From Devosia lacusdianchii (GTDB taxonomy: Bacteria; Pseudomonadota; Alphaproteobacteria; Rhizobiales; Devosiaceae): 64,000 nucleotides of DNA. Each line of letters opens with the position of its first letter. Within the stretch, counting starts at the first letter, position 1. Made by a program: the position numbers and the translations under genes. This document shows positions 46,986 to 56,942 of this stretch, in pieces. The DNA lies in NCBI RefSeq assembly GCF_022429625.1, contig NZ_CP092483.1, positions 806,001-870,000 of the forward strand, given 5' to 3'. The notes under the pieces were generated by a model. That model was not told where the DNA came from. It worked only from the letters and a program-made list of their open reading frames with translations, and searched no databases.

Positions 46986-48800
46986 ATGTCTGTCCGTCAG
47001 GCCATCCAGGATGTTACCGATCGCATAGCGGCGCGCAGCCGCGATAGCCGTCGTGATTATCTCGGCCGTCTCGATGCCGCGCGCGAAGCCGGCGTCAATC
47101 GTGCCGTGCTCTCCTGCGGCAACCTCGCCCACGCCTTCGCCGCCTGCACGCCGGCAGAAAAGGCGCAGCTTGCTGGCAGCAAGAGCCTCAATCTCGGCAT
47201 CGTCACCAGCTATAACGACATGCTGAGCGCGCATCAGCCCTACCAATTCTATCCTGACATCATCAAGGAAGCCGCCCGCTCTATCGGCGCTACGGCGCAG
47301 GTCGCCGGCGGCGTTCCCGCCATGTGCGACGGCGTCACCCAGGGCCAGCCGGGCATGGATCTGAGCCTGTTTTCCCGCGACGTCATCGCCATGTCGACCG
47401 CCATCGCCCTCAGCCACAACATGTTCGACGCCGCGGTTTACCTGGGCATTTGCGACAAGATCGTCCCCGGCCTGCTCATCGGCGCCCTGACCTTCGGCCA
47501 CCTGCCAGCCGTCTTCGTGCCCGCCGGCCCCATGCCCTCGGGCATCCCCAATGATGAAAAGAGCAAGGTCCGCCAGCTCTATGCCGAGGGCAAGGTCGGT
47601 CGCGCCGAACTGCTCGAAGCCGAAAGCAAGTCCTACCATTCGGCTGGCACCTGCACCTTCTACGGCACTGCCAATTCCAACCAGATGCTGATGGAAATCA
47701 TGGGCTTGCACCTGCCAGGCGCCAGCTTCGTCAATCCCGGCACGCCACTGCGCGACGCGCTCACCCGCGAGGCCACGGTTCGCGCTTTGTCGCTGACGGC
47801 CCTGGGCAATAACTACACCCCGGTCGGCCACATCGTCGACGAAAAGGCCATCGTCAACGGCCTGGTTGGCCTGCATGCTACCGGCGGTTCCACCAACCAC
47901 ACCATGCACCTGATCGCCATCGCCGCCGCGGCCGGCCTCCAGGTCACCTGGGACGACATGAGCGAACTCAGCGACGCCACCCCGCTCCTGGCCCGCGTCT
48001 ATCCCAACGGCGTCGCCGACGTGAACCACTTCCACGCAGCCGGCGGCATGGGCTTCCTGATTCAGGAATTGCTGGAATCCGGGCATCTGCACGAAGACGT
48101 CAATACCGTCTGGGGCGGCGGCCTTTCCGGCTACACCGTCGAAGCCAAGCTGGTCGAAGAAAAACTCGCCTTCGAGCCAGCGCCCAAGGAATCCGCGCTG
48201 CCCAAGGTGCTGACTGGTTCAAAGACGCCATTCCAGGAATCCGGTGGTCTCAAGCTGCTGAGCGGCAACCTCGGTCGTTCCGTGATCAAGGTCTCGGCGG
48301 TCAAGGAAGAGCATCGAGTCATCGAGGCACCGGCCCGTGTGTTCCACAGTCAGGAAGGCCTCCAGGCGGCGTTCAAGGCTGGAGAGCTCAATGGCGACAT
48401 GATCGCCGTAGTGCGCTTTGCCGGCCCCAAGGCGCTCGGCATGCCCGAACTGCACAATTTGACCCCGCCACTCAGCGTCCTGCAGGGCCGCGGTTTCAAG
48501 GTTGCGCTGGTCACCGACGGCCGTATGTCCGGAGCGTCGGGCAAGGTGCCCGCCGCCATCCACATGACCCCTGAGGCTGTCGACGGCGGCGCCATCAGCA
48601 AGATCCGCGACGGCGACATGATCCGCCTCGACGCCAATGAAGGCACGCTCACCTTCCTCGGCGACGAAAAGGAATTCCGCTCCCGCACCCCGGCCGTGCA
48701 GGATTTGCGCGACCAGCATTTCGGCATGGGTAGGGAATTGTTCGCAGGCTTCCGCAGCCTGGTCGGCGTGGCGGATAGGGGCGCGAGCGTGTTTCAGTAG
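46986..48800 (+). CDS. edd: 6-phosphogluconate dehydratase
   Basis: 604 aa of the IlvD/Edd family. The [4Fe-4S] cysteines are in [13 protein letters not shown] and the [15 protein letters not shown] region; [10 protein letters not shown] and [19 protein letters not shown] follow. It converts 6-phosphogluconate to KDPG in the Entner-Doudoroff pathway. KDPG aldolase (eda) is not in the window. Last gene of the kinase-zwf-pgl-edd unit. Confidence 0.97.
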   Translation: MSVRQAIQDVTDRIAARSRDSRRDYLGRLDAAREAGVNRAVLSCGNLAHAFAACTPAEKAQLAGSKSLNLGIVTSYNDMLSAHQPYQFYPDIIKEAARSIGATAQVAGGVPAMCDGVTQGQPGMDLSLFSRDVIAMSTAIALSHNMFDAAVYLGICDKIVPGLLIGALTFGHLPAVFVPAGPMPSGIPNDEKSKVRQLYAEGKVGRAELLEAESKSYHSAGTCTFYGTANSNQMLMEIMGLHLPGASFVNPGTPLRDALTREATVRALSLTALGNNYTPVGHIVDEKAIVNGLVGLHATGGSTNHTMHLIAIAAAAGLQVTWDDMSELSDATPLLARVYPNGVADVNHFHAAGGMGFLIQELLESGHLHEDVNTVWGGGLSGYTVEAKLVEEKLAFEPAPKESALPKVLTGSKTPFQESGGLKLLSGNLGRSVIKVSAVKEEHRVIEAPARVFHSQEGLQAAFKAGELNGDMIAVVRFAGPKALGMPELHNLTPPLSVLQGRGFKVALVTDGRMSGASGKVPAAIHMTPEAVDGGAISKIRDGDMIRLDANEGTLTFLGDEKEFRSRTPAVQDLRDQHFGMGRELFAGFRSLVGVADRGASVFQ

Positions 48801-49088
48801 CCGATGGAGTGTCCCCGGATCAATTCCGGGGCGCCCGCGCTACGAGCCCAAAAGGCAGTGCCCTGGGACCGGCTGCGGATCGCGGAGATCCGTTTCCGGC
48901 ACCCAGAGCCAAATTGTGATCGCTGGAGCGTAGCCTTGCTGCGCAGCGAGCCTGAACCAGCCGGCGGCCGATGCCGCAGCTGCAGTGACGCCGATGCCGC
49001 TGAGATAATGATATCCCATAGCTTCCTGGCGTCTTCGGCAGCGCGTCGCAGCGTTTGCGATGACGGAGCGAGCGCCTTCCATTAGGAA
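48801..49088. other. Gap after edd; one palindrome, no credible gene
   Basis: CCCCGGA-TCAAT-TCCGGGG (48811-48829) is a perfect 7-bp hairpin soon after the edd stop and may help end transcription. The rest holds only short ORFs without clear SD or recognisable motif, such as an 80-codon minus-strand ORF from 49082. Confidence 0.6.
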
Positions 49089-50648
49089 TCAGGCTGGCGG
49101 CAGTCGCGTCGCCAGCCACTCTCGGATCACCCTCGCATCATTCGGGCCGAGGTCGTGCCCGCCTGGGATCACCTGCAGCGTCACCGTTGCGCCCGCCTCT
49201 CGCAGCAGGCCGGCGAGAGCTTCGCTCTTGCCGCGATAGGCGTCCCCTTCGCCGGACACGACCAGGATATCCGCTCCCGCGAGGTCGGCGTCGGACACCG
49301 TATCGAGTACCGGTGCGGGGCGGAGCAGCACCGCGCGGCGGATGGCGAAATCGGGCTGCAAGAGCATCGTTGCGGCAAGAAAGTTGGCGCCGTTGGAATA
49401 GCCCAGCCCCACCATCTGTTCGGGTCTGATGCCGTAGGCCGTGCGGACTTCCGTCATGAAGGCCGTCATCGCCGTCGCTTCAAAGCGGATATCGTTCTGG
49501 TCAAACAGCATGGGCGCCAGCCCCCGGAACCAGCGGCGCGTGCCGCCTTCGGTGGCGCGGCCGCGCAGGCCCAACAGGGCGGCCCGTGGCGCCGCGCGAT
49601 GCGCCAGCGGCATCAGATCGGTTTCGCTGCCACCGGTGCCGTGAAACAGGACCAGCGTACTGCCGTCGACGGCTTCGGGCGTGTGGAAGCGGTGGGTGTA
49701 GATGAGGTCGCGATAGACCATGCGTTCCTCGCCCGGCAGGCCGAACTGGGGCAGCGTGACCTTGATGTCTTCGGCCTCTTCCTGGACGTCGGGCGGTACG
49801 AAGAGTGTGGAGCCCAGTTTTTCGAGCGTTTCATCCAGCAGGAAGCCCGGTCCGTCGCTGGCCATCTCGATCAAGGTACCGCCCGGCTCACGCACATAGA
49901 GAGAGGTGAAATAGTTGCGATCATGAAGGTTGGTGAGGCTAGAATTGCGCTGCCGCAAGGCGTACTCGACGGCCTCGACTTCTGCCGCATCCACAGCACG
50001 CAGCGCCACGTGGTCCGCTGTGCCAGCGCCCGGTGCGCCGGGCCAGAAGCCGGACGCGTCGCGAATATCGAGACTGTCGCCGATATCGGAGACCAGCCGC
50101 TGCGTCGTGCCCTCCTGCTTTCTGTCCCGAAACCCAAAATACTGGACCAGGAAGGCAGATGTTTCTTCCGGCACCTCCGACAGGAGCGTCACGCCCCGAA
50201 TGCGACGGATGGCATGCTCGACAGCAATGTCGCCTGCTGGCATGGCGAGCGCGGGTACATCGGCGCCCACCAGCTTGACCATGACGCCATCCGGATCGCG
50301 CAACCGCAGCACTGGCTCGCCGAATTCGGTTGCGGTGCCTTCGACCTTGACCTGAAAGCGCAGTGCGCGTTCGAGCCAGTAGCCGATCGAGCCCGGTGCG
50401 ATAGCCAGCGCCAGTTCGCTGACCTGACCCGCCCCAGCCTGGCCGGCCGATCCACCCTGCCAGATCAGGAAGGTGACGAGCGAACCCGGCGTCGCGGCGT
50501 AGTCGCCATAGAATAGATGCAACTGGCGCGCGTCTTCATAGCCGCCGGTTTGCTTGACCAGCCGCAGACCGAGAAAGCCGACATAGAAATCGACATTGGC
50601 CTGAACATCGGCGGCGATGAGCGTCACATGGTGGATACCGCTGGTCAT
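49089..50648 (-). CDS. Fusion of VOC ring-cleaving dioxygenase (MhqO-like) and alpha/beta hydrolase (MhqD-like)
   Basis: 519 aa from ATG 50648; the extension to 51032 lies inside mutL. Two VOC modules (residues ~1-125 and ~145-300): the first starts GIHHVTLIAADVQANVDFYVGFLGLRLVK, the second has GTADHVAL and GGTLIEMASDGPGF, supplying the likely two-His/one-Glu iron site. A C-terminal hydrolase (~320-519) has FHGTGGSETDLMPL, nucleophile GYSNGA and PGGHDLG. These are separate genes in quinone-resistance loci of Bacillus (mhqO, mhqD). A role in detoxifying quinones or catechols is inferred. Coupled to mutL by TAATG. Confidence 0.85.
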   Translation of the reverse strand: MTSGIHHVTLIAADVQANVDFYVGFLGLRLVKQTGGYEDARQLHLFYGDYAATPGSLVTFLIWQGGSAGQAGAGQVSELALAIAPGSIGYWLERALRFQVKVEGTATEFGEPVLRLRDPDGVMVKLVGADVPALAMPAGDIAVEHAIRRIRGVTLLSEVPEETSAFLVQYFGFRDRKQEGTTQRLVSDIGDSLDIRDASGFWPGAPGAGTADHVALRAVDAAEVEAVEYALRQRNSSLTNLHDRNYFTSLYVREPGGTLIEMASDGPGFLLDETLEKLGSTLFVPPDVQEEAEDIKVTLPQFGLPGEERMVYRDLIYTHRFHTPEAVDGSTLVLFHGTGGSETDLMPLAHRAAPRAALLGLRGRATEGGTRRWFRGLAPMLFDQNDIRFEATAMTAFMTEVRTAYGIRPEQMVGLGYSNGANFLAATMLLQPDFAIRRAVLLRPAPVLDTVSDADLAGADILVVSGEGDAYRGKSEALAGLLREAGATVTLQVIPGGHDLGPNDARVIREWLATRLPPA

Positions 50649-52486
50649 TATCGGCTCCGCCCAAACAGCCGCTCGATGTCCTTCTGCTTGAGCTCGACAT
50701 AGGTCGGGCGGCCGTGGATGCATTGGCCGGAATGGGGCGTCGCCTCCATGTCGCGCAGTAGCGCGTTCATCTCGTCGACCCTGAGACGCCTTCCCGACCG
50801 TACCGAGCCGTGGCACGCCATGCGGGCGATGATGGCTTCCATACGGTCGCTGACGGCGGCGATGGTATCCCATTCGGCGAGGCCATCGGCGACGTCTCGC
50901 ACCAGGCCATCGATATCGGAATTGCCGAGCAGGGCAGGGGTCTCGCGCACCGCTATCGCCCGCGCGCCAAAGCGCTCGAGATAGAGGCCGAAGCGCTCCA
51001 GTTCCGGCGCCGCTTCTTCCAGCCGGGCGCAATCCTCCTCGGGCAGCTCGATAACCAGCGGGATTAACTGCGCCTGGCTCGCCACCGGTCCGGACGCCAG
51101 TTGCGCCTTGAACCGTTCATAGACCAGCCGTTCATGCGCTGCGTGCTGGTCGACGAGCAGTAGGCCCTCGCCATTCTGGGCGATAATGAAATTGTCGAAC
51201 ATCTGCGCCCGCGCCGTACCGAGCGGATATTCCATCAGGGCCGGGCCCACTTCGGCCGAGGCCTCGACCCGCGCACTGGGTTCGCTGAGGCCATCGAGCC
51301 CGGCTTGGACCGGTTGACCAAAGCGTGGCGAGAACGGGTTGTCATTGCCGTAACTCGCTGGACGGTCCTGTCCGGAAAACGGGGAAAGCCGCTGAAATAC
51401 CGCACGGTCATTGGCGGCGGGGCCAGCACTTTCATAGGCTGGCGCGGTGAACGCTCCGAGCACATCCTCGGCGACGCTCGTCGACGCCTTGAATCCGGCC
51501 GCCGTCAGCGCCTCGCCGATGGCCCGGATCACCGCGCTCCGCACCGCCCCGGCATCGCGGAAGCGCAACTCCGCCTTGGCCGGGTGCACATTGACGTCCA
51601 CCTCGGCGGGATCGATGGCGACATAGAGTGCCACTACCGGAAAGCGGTCGCGAAAGGTGTAGTCGGCATAGGCAGCGCGGATGGCGCCGACCAGCACCTT
51701 GTCGCGCACCGAGCGGCCATTGACGAAGTAGAACTGGCTGAGCGAATTGGCCCGCGTGTAGGTCGGCAGACCGGCGAGCCCCGCCACCACCACGCCGTGC
51801 CGGCTGCTACCGAGCTGTACCGCGTTCTGCGCGAAATCGTCGCCGATCACCTGCGCCAGCCGGGCCTGCAACGCTCCAGCTCCGCTCACCGCCGGCCAGT
51901 TGGAGGGCGAACGGTCGGTACCATTGAGCACGAAATGCACGCCCGGATTGGCCATGGCGAGGCGCTTCAGCACATCGGTGATGGCGGCCCCTTCGGCGCG
52001 GTCGGTCTTCAAAAACTTGAGCCGGGCCGGCACATTGGCAAAGAGGTTGCGCACCTCGACGATCGTGCCCCGGTTCATCGCCAGCGGTACCGGACCGGAT
52101 CGTCTGCCGTTCTGCACCTCGAGCCGCAAGCCGCTTTCGACCTGTGCTGGGCGCGAGGAAATGCTGAGTTCGGCCACCGAGCCGATCGAGGCCAGCGCCT
52201 CACCCCGGAACCCCAGCGTACGGATATCGTCGAGTTCGTCCTCGGCCAGTTTCGACGTGGCGTGGCGCTCCACCGATAGCAGCAAATCGGCCCGGTCCAT
52301 CCCGTGGCCATCGTCCTCGATACGCATCAGCCCCTTGCCGCCTGCCGCCGTGGTGACGACGATGCGGCTCGCCCCGGCGTCGATGGCGTTCTCGACCAGT
52401 TCCTTGACCACGCTGGCGGGCCGCTCCACCACCTCGCCGGCGGCGATGCGGTTGATTAGGTCTTCGGGTAGCTGACGGATGGGCAA
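50648..52486 (-). CDS. mutL: DNA mismatch repair protein MutL
   Basis: 612 aa starting at TTG 52486, chosen because AGGAGA lies upstream and LPIRQLPEDLINRIAAGEVVERP is the standard MutL start. The GHKL ATPase motifs are visible: ENAIDAGAS (N box), DDGHGM, and TLGFRGEALASI. The C-terminal dimerisation domain has DQHAAHERLVYE and MACHGSVRSGRRL and lacks an obvious DQHAx2Ex4E endonuclease metal motif check beyond DQHAAHERLVYE. It couples MutS recognition to repair. Confidence 0.96.
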   Translation of the reverse strand: MPIRQLPEDLINRIAAGEVVERPASVVKELVENAIDAGASRIVVTTAAGGKGLMRIEDDGHGMDRADLLLSVERHATSKLAEDELDDIRTLGFRGEALASIGSVAELSISSRPAQVESGLRLEVQNGRRSGPVPLAMNRGTIVEVRNLFANVPARLKFLKTDRAEGAAITDVLKRLAMANPGVHFVLNGTDRSPSNWPAVSGAGALQARLAQVIGDDFAQNAVQLGSSRHGVVVAGLAGLPTYTRANSLSQFYFVNGRSVRDKVLVGAIRAAYADYTFRDRFPVVALYVAIDPAEVDVNVHPAKAELRFRDAGAVRSAVIRAIGEALTAAGFKASTSVAEDVLGAFTAPAYESAGPAANDRAVFQRLSPFSGQDRPASYGNDNPFSPRFGQPVQAGLDGLSEPSARVEASAEVGPALMEYPLGTARAQMFDNFIIAQNGEGLLLVDQHAAHERLVYERFKAQLASGPVASQAQLIPLVIELPEEDCARLEEAAPELERFGLYLERFGARAIAVRETPALLGNSDIDGLVRDVADGLAEWDTIAAVSDRMEAIIARMACHGSVRSGRRLRVDEMNALLRDMEATPHSGQCIHGRPTYVELKQKDIERLFGRSR

Positions 52487-52599
52487 GGGCGATTCTCCTG
52501 AGCGAAGAATATAGGGGATGAGCCAGCCATTTCCGACCCGGTTTACCCGTTTTGCCGCAGGCGATTGACCCGGCCACATCCACCCCCCAATCATGGGTC

Positions 52600-54306
52600 A
52601 TGAGCCTTTCCTCAGCAGATGCGACAGTCCGGTGGTGGTTGCGACAGGTGGCCGCGGCCGGCCTGATCGGCCTGCGCCGCTATTTCTCGACACCCGGCCT
52701 ATTGATCGGCACCGCGCTCTTCGCCATATCGCTCACGCCGTCGCTGCTGCCGCGCACGGCGCTGTTCCAGGGCGTTCTGTCCGGGTGCAGCTTCGCGGCC
52801 GGCTATGGCATTGGCAGCTCGCTGCAATGGCTGGCTGTGTTTCTGGGCCTGCGCATGCCACCCGGCGGCGTCTCGCGCGCGGTGACGATCGCCGCGGCCG
52901 TGGCGAGCCTGGCGCTGGTCCTCGTCGCGCTGGGCTATACATCGACCTGGCAAAATTCAGTGCGGGCGGTGATGGGCATGCCGCCGGCCGAAAGCACCGA
53001 TACGCTGCGCATCGCGGCTGTGGCCTTCCCCGTGGCCCTGCTGCTGATCCTGATCGGCAAGGGCATCGTGACGCTGGTGCGCCTGGTTTGGCACTGGCTG
53101 CTGCCCTACGTGCCCAGCCGCACAGCCCTCGTGGGGAGCCTCATCATCGTTGCCATTGTCGGTGGCACGCTGATCGATGGTGTGCTGCTGCGCAGCCTGC
53201 TGCGCGTTGCGGACCGGTTCTACGAGCAGCTCGACGAGGTTGTGCCGCAAACCGATCCCGCTCCTGCACGGCCCGATCAGACCGGCAGCAGTGCTTCGCT
53301 GATCGATTGGAGCACCATCGGCCGCGATGCCCGCATCTACGTCCAGAGCGGCCCCGACGCCGCTGCCATCACCGCCATGACAGGCAAGCCGGCCATAACC
53401 CCGCTCCGCGTCTATGTCGGGCTGCGCTCGGCTGAAACCGTCGAGGCGCGCGCCGCCCTGGCATTGGCCGAATTGCAGCGGGTCGGGGCGTTCGATCGGT
53501 CGGTTCTGGTGCTGGTCATGCCCGTGGGCACCGGCTGGGTCGATCGCGCCGCCATGGATACGCTCGAATATCTGCATGGCGGCGACGTCGCCACCGTCGC
53601 GGTGCAATATTCCTATCTGACCAGCGTTCTCTCCCTGGCCGTCGAGCCCGATTACGGCACCACGACGGCCCAGGCATTGTTCTCGGCCGTCTACGACTAC
53701 TGGACCAATCTGCCGCGCGACCAGCGCCCGCGGCTTTACGTGCACGGCCTCAGCCTTGGCGCCTTCGCCTCCCAGGCGTCACTGCAGATCTTCGACATAT
53801 TGGGAGACCCCATCCAGGGTGCGCTCTGGGCCGGCCCGCCTTTCTCCAGCCGCATCTGGCAATATGCCACCGACAATCGCGTCGCCGGCACGCCCGAATG
53901 GCTGCCGCGCTTCGGCAACGACACAAGCATTCGCTTCACCAACCAGTCCGACGCGCTGGGGCTGGATGATGCCCCTTGGGGCCCGATGCGCCTCGTCTTC
54001 CTGCAATATGCCAGCGATCCTGTCGTCTTCTTCGAGCCGGAAGCGTTCTATCGCGAGCCCGATTGGATGCGGCAACCGCGCGGCCCCGACGTTTCACCAG
54101 CGCTCAATTGGTATCCCGTGGTCACTTTCCTGCAATTGGCCGTCGATGCCGCGCTGGCTCAAAGCACGCCCATCGGTTACGGGCATGTCTATGCGCCGGG
54201 GCACTATATCGACGCCTGGGTGGCGGTGACCGACCCGCCCGGCTGGACCCCCGACCAGGTCGCTGCGCTCAAGGCGGCGATCGATGCGGATATATATCTG
54301 CCATAG
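52600..54306 (+). CDS. Membrane-bound alpha/beta hydrolase (Abhydrolase_9 family)
   Basis: 568 aa from ATG 52600. The N-terminal half has about five membrane helices (LLIGTALFAISLTPSLLPR, the Abhydrolase_9_N pattern). The C-terminal half (residues ~250-568) has RIYVQSGPDAAAI, the nucleophile elbow HGLSLGAFAS, and a late VYAPGHYIDAW with a likely catalytic His. The family is widespread in actinobacteria and alphaproteobacteria; a lipase/esterase role is suspected. It is divergent from mutL by 113 bp. Confidence 0.85.
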   Translation: MSLSSADATVRWWLRQVAAAGLIGLRRYFSTPGLLIGTALFAISLTPSLLPRTALFQGVLSGCSFAAGYGIGSSLQWLAVFLGLRMPPGGVSRAVTIAAAVASLALVLVALGYTSTWQNSVRAVMGMPPAESTDTLRIAAVAFPVALLLILIGKGIVTLVRLVWHWLLPYVPSRTALVGSLIIVAIVGGTLIDGVLLRSLLRVADRFYEQLDEVVPQTDPAPARPDQTGSSASLIDWSTIGRDARIYVQSGPDAAAITAMTGKPAITPLRVYVGLRSAETVEARAALALAELQRVGAFDRSVLVLVMPVGTGWVDRAAMDTLEYLHGGDVATVAVQYSYLTSVLSLAVEPDYGTTTAQALFSAVYDYWTNLPRDQRPRLYVHGLSLGAFASQASLQIFDILGDPIQGALWAGPPFSSRIWQYATDNRVAGTPEWLPRFGNDTSIRFTNQSDALGLDDAPWGPMRLVFLQYASDPVVFFEPEAFYREPDWMRQPRGPDVSPALNWYPVVTFLQLAVDAALAQSTPIGYGHVYAPGHYIDAWVAVTDPPGWTPDQVAALKAAIDADIYLP

Positions 54307-54344
54307 CGCCCCTTTGGGCCAGCGCCGTTGTGTGCCGGCTCCCC

Positions 54345-55475
54345 CTAGCGATCCGCAAGGCAGGGTGCCGCAAACAGCGTGCCACGCCAGGCGCCGGCGA
54401 TTGTGCGGCTCGCCACCACGGTCCAGATCAATATCAACGCCACGGCGAGGCTCACGCCAAACGCGCCGAGTGCGAAGCTGTCCCATATCCGCGCTAGGCG
54501 AAAGGTGGTGAGCGTCTGCACGCCGAGCGGGAAGACGTAGGCCCACCAGCCAAGGTTGAACGGCACATGGTTGGTGAAATAGCGCGCGGTGATCAACGCG
54601 GCGAGGCCCATCCACCAGACACCATAGCCCCAGAGCAGGACCGACAGCAGCAGGCAGGCACCGGCAATAACGTCTGGGAACGGCGCTAGATTGGTGCCGA
54701 TGAGGGCGGCAGGCGCGGCTTCGCCGAGCAACAGCAGCCCCAACGCACCGGTTGCGATCGGTCCGAGCGCCAACCAGCACGACGCGGCCATATTGGCCTG
54801 AGGCAGTTTGTGCAGGATCATCCGGATGAACAGCAAGGCCACCAGCCCCAATGCCGGCGGCACCGAGAACGACCACAGGATGAAGCTGACAAGCAACACC
54901 CCGGGTTGATCGGCCGCCGGCAGATGCGGCAGCAGCAGGGCGCCGGTGACGGCAGCCACCTCGGCCGCCACGATCGGCAAGAGCCAGACGCCGGTCATTT
55001 CCTCGGCCCGGTGATCATGCCGCGTCATCATCAGCACGGGCACCGCAAGACCGCAGCCGACGGCCAGTGCGATTTCCAGCCACCACAGGACCTGAACGAT
55101 CCCGATTGCTATAGGGCCGAACACGTCGATGCCAAAGATCAGAAAGCCATTGGCTATCGTGGCGAGTGCCATGGGAATGCAGCCTAGCGACATCGACATG
55201 ACCGGATGACCGAGCATCCGCCGTGCTCCATCGAAGTGCCACAGCCAGCGACCGGCAAACAGCAGCGCGAACAGCGAGAAAACCACGCTGTTGGCCGCCC
55301 ACAGGACAAAGCCACCGCCATGCAGGAGCGGCAGGCTGTCAAACTGGCCAAGCAGCAGCGCGAGAATACCCGTGCCCATATTGGCGGCGAACCAGTTTGG
55401 GGTGAACAGGCGGATCGCGTCGCTGGCGGTTGGCAGATGGGCAAGCGGGCGAGGGATCGTAAGGGCAAATGACAT
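54345..55475 (-). CDS. TDT family (SLAC1/TehA-like) transporter
   Basis: 376 aa from ATG 55475 with an AGGAG SD. It has ten membrane helices; the first is preceded by FTPNWFAANMGTGILALLLG, which matches the TDT family start, and a late FNLGWWAYVFPLGVQTLTT is characteristic. It exports or channels small anions (malate, tellurite, sulfite or nitrate in characterised members). It is divergent from the LysR gene (95 bp), so that regulator probably controls it. Confidence 0.88.
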   Translation of the reverse strand: MSFALTIPRPLAHLPTASDAIRLFTPNWFAANMGTGILALLLGQFDSLPLLHGGGFVLWAANSVVFSLFALLFAGRWLWHFDGARRMLGHPVMSMSLGCIPMALATIANGFLIFGIDVFGPIAIGIVQVLWWLEIALAVGCGLAVPVLMMTRHDHRAEEMTGVWLLPIVAAEVAAVTGALLLPHLPAADQPGVLLVSFILWSFSVPPALGLVALLFIRMILHKLPQANMAASCWLALGPIATGALGLLLLGEAAPAALIGTNLAPFPDVIAGACLLLSVLLWGYGVWWMGLAALITARYFTNHVPFNLGWWAYVFPLGVQTLTTFRLARIWDSFALGAFGVSLAVALILIWTVVASRTIAGAWRGTLFAAPCLADR

Positions 55476-55544
55476 GGCGCAACTCCTGGCCATGCCCTAC
55501 GCTCTCGCAATCATGCAATCCAACGGAACGTTTTCGTGGTTATG

Positions 55545-55559
55545 ATCGATAAAATCGAT
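55545..55559. promoter_or_regulatory. Palindrome between TDT transporter and LysR genes
   Basis: ATCGAT-AAA-ATCGAT, a perfect inverted repeat, lies 11 bp before the LysR start. It is a candidate LysR binding site serving both promoters. Confidence 0.5.
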
Positions 55560-55570
55560 TAATGTGTGGT

Positions 55571-56440
55571 ATGACCCTTGAGCAGCTTCGCATCTTCCTG
55601 GAAGTGGCCGACCAGCAGCACATTACGCGCGCCGCCGAGGCCCTCAACATGACCCAATCGGCGGTGAGCGCGGCGATCGCTGCGCTCGAAAACCGCCACG
55701 GTGTAAAACTATTCGACCGGGTCGGGCGCTCCATCGTGCTCAACCCGATCGGTAGTGCCTTTCGTGCCGAAGCGCGTAGCGTGCTTGACCGGGCCCGTTC
55801 TGCCGAGAACGCGCTGGATGACCTCTCCGGCCTGCGCCGCGGACGGCTGTCTGTTATGGCGAGCCAGACCATTGCCAGCTATTGGCTGCCACAGCGTCTC
55901 GTTGCCTTTCGACGTGCCTATCCGCAGGTCGAGCTCGATCTGGGCTTCACCAATACCAATCTGGTGGCCGACGGGGTCCAGAGCGGCCGCGCCGAACTGG
56001 GCCTGGTGGAGTGGCTGGTCGAACGACCAACACTCTCGACCACGCTTCTGGGCGAAGATGAAATGGTTGTCGTGGTCGGTACCCGACATGAATGGGCCGG
56101 CCGGTTGGTCGTGACAGAAGATCTGGGTTCGACGCGCTGGGTGGTGCGCGAAAGCGGTTCAGGCACCCGCGCTGCCTTCGACGGCATGATGCAGCGGGCC
56201 GGGGTTGCGCATCCGGATATTGCGCTGGAGCTGCCAGGCAACGAAGCGCTGCTCGGCGTGGTGGAGGCTGGCCTGGGGGCCACGCTGCTATCCCGCGACG
56301 TGGCGCGGGCCCATATCGCGGCCGGCCTACTGAGTGTCGTCGACACGCCGCCGGTGCGCCGCTCGTTTTATATCCTGCGCCACAAAGAACGCCATCGCAC
56401 CCGCGCCGCCGAGGCGTTTCTGTCGCTGGCAGACGCTTGA
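55571..56440 (+). CDS. LysR family transcriptional regulator
   Basis: 289 aa from ATG 55571 (MTLEQLRIFLEVADQQH); a start three codons earlier (55562) is possible. The N-terminal HTH (SQSAVSAAIAALENRHGVKLFDRVGR-like pattern) is followed by the substrate-binding domain (residues ~90-285). A CysB/CbbR-type fold is expected; LysR partners of SLAC1/TDT transporters often sense sulfur or carbon compounds, but the ligand is not known here. Divergent from the transporter. Confidence 0.9.
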   Translation: MTLEQLRIFLEVADQQHITRAAEALNMTQSAVSAAIAALENRHGVKLFDRVGRSIVLNPIGSAFRAEARSVLDRARSAENALDDLSGLRRGRLSVMASQTIASYWLPQRLVAFRRAYPQVELDLGFTNTNLVADGVQSGRAELGLVEWLVERPTLSTTLLGEDEMVVVVGTRHEWAGRLVVTEDLGSTRWVVRESGSGTRAAFDGMMQRAGVAHPDIALELPGNEALLGVVEAGLGATLLSRDVARAHIAAGLLSVVDTPPVRRSFYILRHKERHRTRAAEAFLSLADA

Positions 56441-56471
56441 GCTAGAGCGGCGTCCCGGGCTAGATGGCCCA

Positions 56472-56930
56472 ATGACGCAGCAATCGCCCATGGACCTCGC
56501 CTTGTCGCTCGCCCAGGAGGCGGCCAGCCGTGGTGAAGCCCCAGTGGGCGCGGTCGTCATGGAGGGCGCGACCATCCTCGCCGCCGAGCGCAATCGCATG
56601 AAGGCGCTCAACGACCCAACCGCCCATGCCGAAATGCTGGCCATCCGCACCGCGCTCGCCAATCGCGGGACCGGCAGGCTCGATGGATGCGACCTCTATG
56701 TTACGCTTGAGCCCTGCGCTATGTGCGCCGGCGCCATCGCCCATGTCCGGCTGCGGCGGGTCTATTTCGCCGCCGAGGACCCCAAAGCCGGCGCAGTGGA
56801 GAACGGCATCAGGCTCTTCGAACAGCCCACCTGCCACCACCGTCCTGAAGTAATCGGTGGCCTCGGCGCCAGCCGCTCGGAGGCCATGCTCCGGGACTTC
56901 TTCAAGGCGTTGCGGGGCGACAGCGGGTGA
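56472..56930 (+). CDS. tadA: tRNA(Arg) adenosine-34 deaminase TadA
   Basis: 152 aa from ATG 56472; the extension to 56334 overlaps the LysR gene. The catalytic H-A-E is in PTAHAEMLAIR and the zinc ligands are in LEPCAMCAGAI. GEAPVGAVV at the N-terminus is typical of TadA. It makes inosine 34 in tRNA-Arg(ACG). Confidence 0.95.
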   Translation: MTQQSPMDLALSLAQEAASRGEAPVGAVVMEGATILAAERNRMKALNDPTAHAEMLAIRTALANRGTGRLDGCDLYVTLEPCAMCAGAIAHVRLRRVYFAAEDPKAGAVENGIRLFEQPTCHHRPEVIGGLGASRSEAMLRDFFKALRGDSG

Positions 56931-56942
56931 CATCGTGGTTTG

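Noticed and set aside
48804..49085. 93-codon plus and 80-codon minus ORFs in the gap after edd
   Set aside because: No convincing SD, no recognisable motif and unusual composition; I could not support either as a gene.
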